Source of the DNA: Maylandia zebra
Lineage: Eukaryota; Chordata; Actinopteri; Cichliformes; Cichlidae
DNA: 64,000 nucleotides
NCBI RefSeq assembly: GCF_041146795.1
Contig: NC_135168.1
Span: 38,580,370-38,644,369, forward strand
Reading direction: 5' to 3'
How positions within the stretch are numbered: the stretch's first letter is position 1; each line of letters starts with the position of its first letter. Shown piece after piece: positions 1 to 10,200 of the stretch. A program made the translations under genes and the position numbers. The notes below the pieces were generated by a model. It saw only the letters and a program-made list of their open reading frames with translations. It had not been told where the DNA came from and ran no database searches.

Positions 1-272
1 TTAACACACTGGAATTCAGCCTCAACTTATGTTGTTAGTATCTTGCGCCAAAAACCAGACACCGACAAATTTACTGTGAAAATACATGTGACTCAGCGAA
101 CAGATTAATTTGGAAAGCCCAATATGCACATTTGGTATTTATAATACAACAGGCTGTGCTTACCTTTTTATTTTTGGACCGGTCCTCTGTTCACCTCGCC
201 TCACGATCTCACCAAAGGTCAAATCTGCACCTCCTCAGCACACCAAAGATCCGGGTCACACGGCACCAAGTT
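1..272 (-). mobile_element. LTR retroelement leader and primer binding site (element continues off the left edge)
   Basis: Read on the minus strand, the sequence just after the LTR (plus positions 249-268) is TGGTGCCGTGTGACCCGGAT. It starts with TGG, is complementary to a tRNA 3' end, and most resembles a histidine-tRNA primer site. The stretch to position 1 would be the 5' untranslated leader. No gag frame is visible before the window ends. Seen: the TGG-starting primer site beside an LTR-like block. Inferred: the tRNA identity and that an internal region lies beyond position 1. Confidence 0.6.
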
Positions 273-900
273 GTTGAAAACACGCAGTTCTTTGAATCTT
301 TGGGCTGAAGGAAGGACAATACTCGGTGTATAAATGCTCAATCAACAATCATTTATTTCCATACAATTCAACAGTCAGAGCATTACAACGTCCGGACGGG
401 AGAGATGCTACCAGAGGGTCAGGCACATGTCTCAAAATGGTGACGGGTTGCTCAGCTTTTTATAGTCTCTAGTGGCCCCCAGCTAGTCGTAAAAGCCAAA
501 ACATCACATTTTTTCTCTGTTACAGCGCCTAAGTTATGACCTCGGCAGTTGTTTCTCTGCTTTCTGTAAGGTGGGGGTGTGGAATGTGGTCTGTCTATCT
601 CCCCTGTCTTTAGACACAGAGTCTCCTGCTTACAACCTTCTCTTCATGATTCAACAATTAAGCATGTCAAGAAAACAGTGTAACACATTCCCAGCAGATC
701 AAGGATACAGAGTGATGCACATTTATCTAATGAACTAATATGTGAATATGTTCTGTTAACTCAAAAGTATAATGAGAACTACACTACATACAGCTCACAC
801 ACTCTATATTAAAGGGTATAATATGATCTACAGCAGTATTCTAATTCAACTACTTTGATTACATATATAAGGTAACATATAATAACAGAATAATATCACA
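273..900 (-). mobile_element. Probable 5' LTR of a minus-strand retroelement
   Basis: On the minus strand this block holds a TATA box (TATAAAAAGC, around plus 455-464) and, about 105 bases downstream, an AATAAA polyadenylation signal (around plus 350). It then ends next to the TGG primer site. That order (U3 with TATA, R with AATAAA, U5, primer site) is typical of an LTR. The borders (TG near 900, CA near 273) are my best reading. The partner LTR lies outside the window, so neither the ends nor a target duplication can be verified. Whether it is a retrovirus-like or a gypsy-type element cannot be told from the LTR. Confidence 0.6.
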
Positions 901-1150
901 GTAGGAAATTCGTCCTTCGCTCAGATTTCTTCAGATTTCAAACTGTGGAAATGAACCACTTTTTTCTCTCGTCATAACTTTTTGTTGGATTTCCACAGAG
1001 ACCTGAAAATTTCCATGATTGTTCACCAAAGCCTGCTGTCTCTTACGGTGAAAGAATGATATCGATACTCCAAATAGATTTCAAGTCACAAAGCGTTGTT
1101 TGAGGGCAAGTCAAGGCAGTTTTTGCTTCGCTCTACTCAGTTATGGTGCA
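901..1150. other. Unassigned sequence between the LTR and the satellite tract
   Basis: I see no open frame with protein character, no RNA gene and no clear repeat border here. It leads into the first repeat module and may belong to it. Confidence 0.4.
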
Positions 1151-1751
1151 TTAGAAGTCAAATATCTTTAATAATTCATATTTTAATGATAAATTGTAAA
1201 CACTGGAAGATTCCCCCATCTCTTCTGAACAAAACGGTGTAAGAATGACCACTCTAGCCCCTACGGTTTGGAAATTATGGTCATTTGTTTGAGGGGAGTC
1301 CTCACTATGAGAAATAGGCTGCAATAATCCTGTGCCTCTCTGTGCTGCGTGTGTAAAAAGAGGCACATGTTTTGGCGGGAAAAAGTACACAGGCTCTCTG
1401 ATTGGTGGATTCAAATTCAGCAGCTCCCAGGCTGACCTAGAAACTTACTTCTCTCTCCCTGTGCATTTTTTTGCTGATTTTTTCATTTAACAAGTATATT
1501 TGAGGGACCCTCAGCATGTTCAGCATTTTTTCAGCTGTCCATTTTGCTTTTCCAATTTTTCTGTTTAACTTATTACTATTGTGCTAAATCATACTATTTC
1601 TGCTATTTTATAAGATTTGTGCCTAATATAGTATTTCTGCTAAATTATAGTATTTCTGCTTTTTATACTATTTGTGCTAAAACATAGTATTTCTACTAAA
1701 TGTAGTATTTATGCTTAATCATAGTATTTCTATATATTTCTGCCAGGTCCC

Positions 1752-2014
1752 CAGGCAGCCAATCCTCTGTGAGGACTTAGACATTCAAATTTTCAAATCA
1801 GGGCCTGCACGGCTTCCCAGCCAATCATATATGTGTCCTGAGGCATTCAAATTTGCATATTGGGGCCTTCATGGCTTCTAAGCCAGCCAATCATATCTGA
1901 GGGCTGAGGAATTCAAATCCACAAATCAGGGCCTGCACGGCTTCCCAGCCAGCCAATCATATATGTGGTCTCAGGCATTCATATTTGCATATTGGGGAAT
2001 TCGTGGCTTCTAAG
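1752..2014. repeat. CCAATCAT-containing 60-70 bp tandem unit, first array
   Basis: Four or five degenerate units alternate GGGCCTGCACGGCTTCCCAG and GGGGCCTTCATGGCTTCTAA, each followed by a CCAATCAT box and CATTCAAATTTGCATAT. The CCAAT and ATTTGCAT words resemble NF-Y and octamer sites, but they are simply part of the repeated unit. Confidence 0.75.
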
Positions 2015-2308
2015 TCAACAAGTCATCCATGTCATATATCTCTAAAAATTCACATTTTAATGATAAATTGTTAACACTGGAAGATTCCCCCATCTCTTCT
2101 GAACAAAACAGTGTAAGAATGACCGCTCTAGCCCCTACGGTTAGGAAATTATGGTCATTTGTTTGAGGGGAGTCCTCACTATGAGAAATAGGCTGCAATA
2201 ATCCTGTGCCTCTCTGTGCTGCTGCGTGTGTAAAAAGATGCACCTGTTTTGGCGGGAAAACGTAAACAGCCACTCTGATTGGTGGATTTAAATTCGGCAG
2301 CTCTCTCC

Positions 2309-2311
<3 letters not shown>

Positions 2312-2375
<64 letters not shown>
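2312..2375. repeat. (TG)n microsatellite
   Basis: About 32 uninterrupted TG dinucleotides lie inside the second satellite module. It would be highly polymorphic and can adopt left-handed DNA. Confidence 0.97.
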
Positions 2376-2376
<1 letters not shown>

Positions 2377-2522
2377 AGTGGGAGAGAGAGGACCCTGCCC
2401 TTATTTGGCAGCATGTCATTGTAGGATTTAAATTGAATATAGTTAGACTGGTTGACTGGATTAGAGCCTGTGTTTGTGTGTCCCTCTGTGCATTTGTGTT
2501 TCAATATGCCTCCATATTTGTA

Positions 2523-2960
2523 ATTTTGTAAGTTATTACTATTCTGCTAAATCATAGTATTTCTGGTACTTTTCGGTACTTGTGCTAAATACAGTATTTC
2601 TGCTAAATCATACTATTTCTGCTTTTCATAAGATTTGTGCCTAATATAGTATTTCTGCTAAATTATAGTATTTATTATTTTTATAGGATTTGTGCCAAAC
2701 ATAGTATTTCTGCTAAATTATAGTATTTCTGCTTTTTATACTATTTGTGCCTAATATAGTATTTCTGCTTTTTATAGGATTTGTGCCTAATATAGTATTT
2801 CTGCTTTTTATAGGATTTGTACCTAATATAGTATTTCTGCTTTTTATAGGATTTGTGCTTAATATAGTATTTCTGCTAAATTATAGTATTTCTGCTTTTT
2901 ATAGTATTTGTGCTAAAACATAGTATTTCTACTAAATGTAGTATTTATGCTTAATCATAG
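2523..2960. repeat. 36-bp minisatellite array
   Basis: The unit is TAGTATTTCTGC followed by TTTTTATAGGATTTGTGC and CTAATA, 36 bases in all. It is repeated with small changes and shortened variants (TAGTATTTCTGCTAAATTA). The cleanest run is about 2740-2880. Related arrays sit at about 1580-1735 and 3900-4260. Confidence 0.85.
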
Positions 2961-2980
2961 TATTTCTATATATATATCTG

Positions 2981-3253
2981 CCAGGTCCCCAGGCAGCCAA
3001 TCCTCTGTGAGGACTGAGAAATTCAAATTTTCAAATCAGGGCCTGCACGGCTTCCCAGCCAATCATATATGTGTCCTGAGGCATTCAAATTTGCATATTG
3101 GGGCCTTCATGGCTTCTAAGCCAGCCAATCATATCTGAGGGCTGAGGAATTCAAATCCACAAATCAGGGCCTGCACAGCTTCCCAGCCAGCCAATCATGT
3201 ATGTGGGCTCCAGGTATTCAAATTTGCATATTGGGGAATTCGTGGCTTCTAAG
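2981..3253. repeat. CCAATCAT-containing tandem unit, second array
   Basis: Near copy of the array at 1752-2014, in the same order and orientation with scattered base changes. It shows that the whole module was duplicated, rather than the unit alone. Confidence 0.75.
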
Positions 3254-3572
3254 TCAACAAGTCATCCATGTCATATATCTCTAAAAATTCATATTTTAAT
3301 GATAAATTGTCAACACTTGAAGATTCCCCCATCTCTTCTGAACAAAACGGTGTAAGAATGACCGCTCTAGCCCCTATGGTTAGGAAATCATGGTCATTTG
3401 TTTGAGGGGAATCCTCACTATGTGAAATAAACTGAAAGAAGCAGGTCTATGTCTCTGTGCTGCGTGTGTAAAAAGATGCACCTTTTTTGGCGGGAAAACG
3501 TAAACAGCCTCTCTGATTGGTGGATTCAAATTCAGCAGCTCCCAGGCTGACCTAGAAACTTAGTCCTCTCTC

Positions 3573-3574
<2 letters not shown>

Positions 3575-3610
<36 letters not shown>

Positions 3611-3621
3611 TGTGTGTGTGT

Positions 3622-3669
<48 letters not shown>
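3575..3669. repeat. (GT)n followed by (AG)n compound microsatellite
   Basis: A GT run (3575-3622, one TTTG interruption) passes into an AG run (3625-3669). It occupies the same place in the third module as the TG run at 2312 does in the second. Confidence 0.95.
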
Positions 3670-3674
<5 letters not shown>

Positions 3675-3899
3675 TTTTAATGGGATGATCTCATTGTAAG
3701 ATTCAAATTCAATATATTTAGACTGTTTGACTGAATTGGATCTTGTGTGTGTGTCTCTCTGTGCATGTGTGTTTCCTCATGTGTGCATATTTGTAATTGT
3801 GTGGCTGTCATAAAAATTTTTTGCAGATTTTTGTCATTTAACAAGTATATTTGAGGGAACCTCAGCATGTTCAGCATTTTTTCAGCTGTCCATTTTGCT

Positions 3900-4260
3900 T
3901 TTCCAATTTTTCTGTTTAACTTATTACTATTGTGCTAAATCATACTATTTCTGCTATTTTATAAGATTTGTGCTTAATATACTATTTCTGCTTTTATAGG
4001 ATTTGTGCTTAATATAGTATTTCTGCTTTTTATAAGATTTGTTCTTAATATAGTATTTCTGCTAAATGTAGTATTTATGCTTAATCATACTATTTCTGCT
4101 TTTCATAGGATTTGTGCTTAATATAGTATTTCTGCTAAATGTAGTATTTCTGATTAATTATAGTTTTTCTACTAAATCATAGTACAGTATTTCTGCTTTT
4201 TATGGGATTTGTGCTTAATATAGTATTTCTGCCAAATTATAATATTTGTGCTAAAACATA
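3900..4260. repeat. Degenerate 36-bp minisatellite array, third module
   Basis: More diverged copies of the TAGTATTTCTGC / ATAGGATTTGTGC unit. They fade into unstructured AT-rich sequence with scattered TATTTCTGC words up to about 4600. Confidence 0.75.
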
Positions 4261-4646
4261 GTCTTAATTTAAAATTACAATATTCATAGTTCATCACAGT
4301 GTCTCTGGTAAATCACAATATTTCTGCTCTGTTGTACTATTTTTCTAAATCATAGTGTTTCTGTAATGTTTAAGTATTTTTGGCTAAATATATTCTTTCT
4401 GTTATCTTATACTATTTCTCCTAAATTCTTGTATTTTTGAGAAGTTATCATGTTTCTGGTAAGTTACAATATTTCTGCTAAATTCTGCTATGCTATTGTA
4501 TTTCTGCCAAGTATTATGTTTCCTCTAAGATATTGCAGTTCTGCTAAGTTATTCCATTTTAGCAAACTTCTTTTGCTTCTGCAAAGTTTTTACAATTTCT
4601 GCAACTTTTCAGCTTTTTCAGCTACTTTTTGCATACAGCTTCAGCT

Positions 4647-4944
4647 TTAAGCATCCACACTGCATTTTCGCAGGAAATGCAAATTTTTCTAGTTTCTCTT
4701 TGATATTTGGTCACACTGGGACCTGATAAATGTAAAAACAAAGAATTACCAGATTTTTTTTTTAACCTTAAGAAAAATGAGAGCCACATATGAGGATATT
4801 CGTTTAAAATTTTGATAGAACAGTGGCAGTATAACGTCCTCGTAAGTGGATATCAGGCCCTTGTAGAACAAAATTGAGTATTTTAGTCTAAATAACCCAA
4901 AATGTGATGTCCACATATGTGGACGCCAGGTCCTAGGAGGTTAA
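4647..4944 (-). mobile_element. TTAA-flanked miniature transposon, copy A (piggyBac-like by target site)
   Basis: The segment begins and ends with TTAA. On the minus strand it starts TTAACCTCCTAGGACCTGGC. A second copy, in opposite orientation, lies at 7078-15099, split by other transposons. The two share most of their length, including GATATCCACTTAC-type and CTTTGTTTTTAC blocks. TTAA at both ends is the hallmark target site of piggyBac-type elements. There is no transposase, so it is a non-autonomous copy. The superfamily assignment is inference. Confidence 0.6.
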
Positions 4945-5012
4945 ACACATTGCAAAATACAACAATTAAATTAAATACCTAATGGTTGTATTTTACATGT
5001 TATTCAATTCAG

Positions 5013-5108
5013 TTTGGTAAAATCTGGGACCCCAATAAATAACAAAGATCCCTCCCCCAACCCTGGCTCGAGTTCTTGTTTATCTGTTGGTGATGGCGTA
5101 ACTATTCA
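5013..5108 (+). CDS. Candidate upstream coding exon of the deaminase-like gene
   Basis: This 96-base stretch has an acceptor-like ATTCAATTCAG before it and a strong donor (GTAAGT) after it. Its only frame compatible with the exon at 5291 is open throughout (31 codons, rich in Ser, Pro, Asn and Gly, ending ...GDGVTIQ across the junction). No start codon is seen in it, so a further 5' exon would be needed, or translation starts at Met 5337. Its coding status is inferred from splice signals and frame only. Confidence 0.35.
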
Positions 5109-5290
5109 GTAAGTATTCAAATCTGTGTACGTTTTAAATGATTTATCGAATAAAAAGAAACAGACTAATGGTACTTTAGCAGTTTGCAGCTACATGTTTT
5201 TTTGTGTTATGGGCAGCCAAACAGTTATAGGTTTACATAATTTTTCACCATTTTCTTTCATGATTAATTTAAACATTTTTTATTATTCAG

Positions 5291-6545
5291 GAACGAAGGC
5301 CAGCAGCAGGAGGAGCCTGGAAGTCCGGAGAATAATATGGAATTATATGAAATAATCAAACATGTTATGCAAAATAAGTATCCTAATTTTTTAAATGAAA
5401 TAAATGTGAATAATTATAATGAAATAAAAGAGAAAATCGACAGTTTCATAGAAGAAATATCTAATTTAATAAATCCTGACAAATTAAAATATTCCGACAA
5501 ATCAAACATCTTTAAACGCGTGATGGATGACTGGAAAAAATTACAGGAAGCAGAAAACCCCATTTGTACGTTTTTGTGTCGATGTTTAAAAAGGATTCCC
5601 AAATTAAAGACATCTATAATAATAATGCTAGTACGGAACTTGATTTGGCCTCAAGGAGCAATAAATAGTAAAATTCCAATTTGTCTTGATAAATTTAGGA
5701 ACCCATTATTTAACCACTATTTAAACACTGGAGAAAAAAATGAAATAAACCAGTATGGATTTTATTTGATCTTGATGAAAGATGGTACCCCAATTATTTC
5801 TAAAAAAATTCCCCAAGATTCAAAAAACAAAACCCATACTGAAGAATTTATAATTGATATATTGGTTGAATTAGTATCAAAAAATGGAAACAAGGTAAAA
5901 AAAATTTTTATATATTCATATAATAGCCCGTGTTTAAAAAGGACTGACAAAAAAAACCCTTGTATGTTTCAGCTTTTGCGCAAAGCTTGTAAATGGTACG
6001 AGAAGTATCAAATCTTCACTGATGTGGCATTCACACATTCCTATGGCATATGTGGTCCAAACTATTTTAATTATCTTACATTTGACGAAATCTCATCTCC
6101 CAACAGTGGTTTTAATTCTTATATTGAAAAATGTAAAAACAGTAAAAGTGAATTGGAAAATCAAAACTTATCAAAACTTATCAAAAGGAAGCTCCTCAAG
6201 GCATTGGATAAAGAGAAAATTGATATAAAGACACTTAAAAATGATGATATTCAAACCGCATGCAATTTTTTAAAGGAGGCAGAAAGTTCATTTGATCTGC
6301 TTAAAAAGTTCTTGGTCAGTGGACAGGAAACTCATCACGTTTCCTTCAAATCGCCACCAAAAGTACAGGCAGAAATCTATAAAATACTGAAGGAGAACAA
6401 CACTTTTATGGGATCAATGAAAAAGTGCATTAGAGAAGATTTAAATAATGCAATCTCTTTTGTTTTTAGAAAGAAATTGGAGTCAATTCTAGGAAGCAGA
6501 GGCTTCTTCCGCCTTCACCACATTCCTCACAGTTTTCTCTGTTAA
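5291..6545 (+). CDS. Probable deaminase-fold protein (402 aa from Met 5337), main coding exon
   Basis: I do not recognise a named gene. The protein is Lys/Asn-rich, with a helical N-terminal part (residues 1-130). A central segment at about 140-240 looks like a zinc-dependent deaminase core. It has a hydrophobic strand GFYLILM, then H167-T168-E169 (HxE), then strand KKIFIYSYNSPC with P198-C199, and a second Cys at 209 (PCx9C). The HxE-to-PC spacing of about 30 residues fits the cytidine-deaminase superfamily, where His and the two Cys bind zinc and Glu shuttles the proton. The usual PCxxC spacing is lengthened here. The C-terminal third is helical. A splice acceptor (TTTTTTATTATTCAG) ends at 5290 and the frame stays open from 5291 through Met 5337, so the exon probably begins at 5291. 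A candidate ATTAAA signal lies near 6699. Substrate and cellular role are unknown. Codon use is much more AT-rich than in the neighbouring host genes. Confidence 0.7.
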
Positions 6546-7077
6546 TTGAATAACCAATACAACAAATGCATTTACAGAATACTCACTGCTATTTGGATGT
6601 ATTTGGAGGAATAATTAGCATGTTATGTAATTTCACAGCTATCCAGTTGTTTTACTGTCATCCTTCTAGCTCCTTGTATTCAGTCCCCCTTTGCTTTATT
6701 AAAACTTTCCTGTAAAACAACCACTTTTTGGCATCTTATGTTGTTTTCTTTTGAGCTTTGGATTGAGGGCACCATAAGATAAAGACTGTTGGACACTGTA
6801 AGAATACAATTTAGTACTGATATTTGTTTCCTCTTCAAAGTGTTCATCATCTGTCTGTTTACAGAATCAAAACAGTGACAAAGATCAAAGTCATGGTTAG
6901 AATTCAAACCCAAACCCACCAATTAACTAAACTAAGAGAGAGGGTGAGCTTCCACAGTGAGCTACCAGAGATTGCAGTCTTCGATGTATAAATAAAAGCA
7001 AATAAATAAAATACAAATTTTAAAAAGTTGTTAAAAAACAGTTTAAACAGTTTGTTGTCAAAGTTTCAGCCAAAACA
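6546..7077 (+). other. 3' flank of the deaminase-like gene
   Basis: AT-rich sequence with a possible polyadenylation signal (ATTAAA near 6699) and no other gene seen. It ends at the TTAA-type element that begins at 7078. Confidence 0.4.
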
Positions 7078-7251
7078 TTATCCTCCTAGGACCAGGGGTC
7101 CGTTCTTCGTACCTCGCTTACTACATCCAAGATCAAATGACACATCCAAGACCAAATCATCGCGCTAACTCTGAGCTCACTATCCCGGTTCCCCGAACAC
7201 ACCTGTTGTTGACGATTAGTACAGCTGGATGAAGTAATGTGAGATCACTGG

Positions 7252-10200
7252 GTGGCCCAACAGGGGTTACGCATCGATAGTAGAAACATTGATCGGCAAC
7301 CCTTTGATTGGTCGGCGAAAATGTCGAAGGAGCGCGCTCGGTATTTTTCGGCAGCAGAGCAAGAACTCTTGATTGAGGGATTCCAGGAGTTTCAGAGTTT
7401 AATCAGAACGCAAGGGAACACTGCAAAGGCTGCAAAAGCAAGGAGAGAGGGCTGGCAGAAAGTTGCTGACAAATTAAACTCGTAAGTAATTTAATAATAA
7501 CAATAATAATGGAGTGGATTTATATAGCGCTTTTCAAGGCACCCAAAGCGCATGACAATGCCACTATTCAGTCACTCTCACATTCACACACTGGTGGAGG
7601 CAGCTACGGTTGTAGCCACAGCTGCCCTGGGGCAGACTGACAGAAGCCAGGCTGCCATATTGCGCCATCGGCCCCTCTGGCCAACACCAGTAGGCGGTAG
7701 GGTAGATTTATCATATCACACTATATTATCCAATATTATATTACATTATATTATATTATACTATGTTATATTATATCCCCTTTCACATTAGAGCCACGAC
7801 AGGACCCACTAGAACATGGGAACAAGTAAAAGTGAAATATAAGAATATTCTACAGAATGGTAATATTTATCACTTATATTGCTTTTCGTCTCTTGGAAAG
7901 AGACCCTGGAATACTCTGTTTGTTTGTTCATAACTGTTTCATCTTGTTCTCTCTATAAACTTCACAAGATGCTCGGTTGAACTTTCCCTCCTCCGAGGTA
8001 AACTTTTATTAAACTCTTAATAAACAGTCATGAGTCTCCGGTTCTCACCTTCCGGTGTTACACTCTCAAGACCCCGGGTGGAACACACAGGTAAATGCAA
8101 TTCCCATTGCTACATCCCTTTTCTTTTACAAAGACAATGAACTATTCATAAGTTGAGAACTCAATTTGCAACTGGAACAAAACTTAGACATGACATTTCT
8201 TTGTTAGACACAATTTTCTTCAAAAATAAAAATTCTTTCTTCCACTTACTTTTTTAGCTTTCTTTCTATTTTCCTTTAGTATTACTTTTATTCATTTTTT
8301 CTGTTTTGTTTCTCATTTCCTTATTTTTATTTTTTTTTCCTTCCAAACAAGTAAACAGATCACAAAGCCATAACTCAAAATATTATCACAGATGTTCTGC
8401 TCTGTTCTCTAACCAGTAAACAAATCACAACATATAACTCAAATGTCGTCACAGATTTTTTTTTTTCTTTTGTCTTTCCTCTGACAAGTAAACAAATTAC
8501 AGCGTATAACTCACAGATTACCCCTTAATTGCATACATAGTCCTTCAAATATCCAGGTTGTTGTACTACCCGTCCTGACCTGGTAGTGCTGTTTTGTGTG
8601 TTCTCTTTGCTCTTTGTCGGCACAGTAATGTTCTGCCCCTCAGGCTGGAGATGTGCTGACATGTCTTTTTTGACCTCCGTAGCTCGCCTCAGATGGCGAC
8701 GATTCCTTCTGAGGACTCTGCCGTTGTCCAACTCCACATCATAGGATCTGTTTCCCAGAGTGTTACACACTCTAGCCTTGGTCCATAAGTTGTGTGGTTC
8801 AAAAGGTTGGACTCGCACCAAGTCCCCTGGGTTTAATGTGTCCATGTCCTTCGCTGTCTTGTTGTAGTACTTTGTTTGTCTCTCTCTGTTTTTCATCAGT
8901 GCTAACTTGTTGTCAGTCACTGTGGGTTGCAACAATCTGTCTCCTATTGGGAGAAGTGTCCTCGTCCTCCTGCTTAACAGTCTCTGTGCAGGGCTGGTAG
9001 TTAAACCTTGTGTTGGGGTGTTTCTGTGGTCCAATAAGGCCAAATATGGATCCTGTCCAGCCAATTTCGCCTTTTTCATGAGTCGTTTGGCAGTTTTAAC
9101 GGCAGACTCAGCTTTGCCGTTGCTCTGCGGATAGCCAGGTGATGAGGTATGGTGTCGAAATTCCCATTTCCGGCTGAAGTTGGCAAACTCTGTTGAGCTG
9201 TACTGGGGCCCGTTGTCAGAAAAAACAATATTTGGGATTCCCTGACGTGCGAAATGAGCCTTTAGTTTCCTAATCACAGTACTCGACTTGGTATCAGGTA
9301 GATAATCTATCTCCCAAAAGTTGGAGTAATAATCAACAGTTATTAGGTAGTCCCTACCCTCAAAGTTGAATAAATCTGTCCCCACTTTGGTCCATGGTCT
9401 AGTGGTCGGCTCGTGTGGTTTTAGTGTCTCTTTCTGTTGTTTTGCATCCACAGACCGACATATGTCACATGTAGCGATGTAATTTTTGATGTGGTCGTTC
9501 ATACCGTGCCAGTAGACGCAGTCTCTAGCTCTCCTGAGGCACCCTTCTGTGCCGATGTGTGTTGAGTGAATTCGCTGGGTTATATCTGCCTGCAGTGCTT
9601 CTGGAATCACCACTCTCTCTCCCTTGAAGACCAATCCATCCTGTGTGCTCAGTTCATCCTGCAAAGATTGGAACTGGGTTATTTCAACAGGTACATCTTT
9701 CTTACAGGCCGGCCACCCCTTTTGTATTGCTTTTATCAGCGTTTGTAGTGTGTGGTCGGTTCTCGTCCCTGCCCGTATTCTGTCCATGCTTTCTGTTGAA
9801 ACAGGTACATAGTCCACCATGTTGACACATTCTGTCTCCAACTCTGTCTGGCTTTTGATGCTATCCTGCAGGTAGGCCCTACTCAGCGTATCAGCAAGTA
9901 GCATGTCCCGGCCTGGAACATATGTTATGGTTATATCATATTTTTGCAGCCTTAATAGCATCCTTTGCAGTCTCTTAGGTGCATGTAACAGTGGCTTTTT
10001 AATAATGTTCTCGAGTGGTTTGTGGTCTGATTGCACTCTCACAAGACGACCATATGTATATTGGTGGAATTTCTCCATCCCAAACACAATAGCTAAGCAT
10101 TCCTTTTCAATTTGTGCATAACCTCGTTCAGTGAGCGTCAATGCACGACTTGCAAATGCCACTGGTTTTCCATGTTGAGTCAGAGCTGCTCCCAGTCCTG

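Larger units (their letters stand above)
1151..4646. repeat. Satellite-like tract: three tandem copies of a roughly 0.9-1.2 kb module
   Basis: A block that begins near 1159 recurs at about 2040 and 3282, each time with ATGATAAATTGT followed by AAGATTCCCCCATCTCTTC, GTAAGAATGACC, TTTGGCGGGAAAA and GATTGGTGGATT. Between copies lie arrays of a 36-bp minisatellite, a 60-70 bp CCAATCAT unit, and GT or AG microsatellites, so the module length varies by expansion of these inner arrays. Minus-strand frames at 1151-1414 and 2010-2504 match each other only because the DNA is duplicated. They include translated microsatellite and I do not call them genes. Confidence 0.85.

Noticed and set aside
1151-2504. 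Minus-strand frames of 87 and 164 codons that resemble each other
   Set aside because: They are copies of the same satellite module. One contains a long His-Thr run that is only translated GT microsatellite, and neither has splice or start context.
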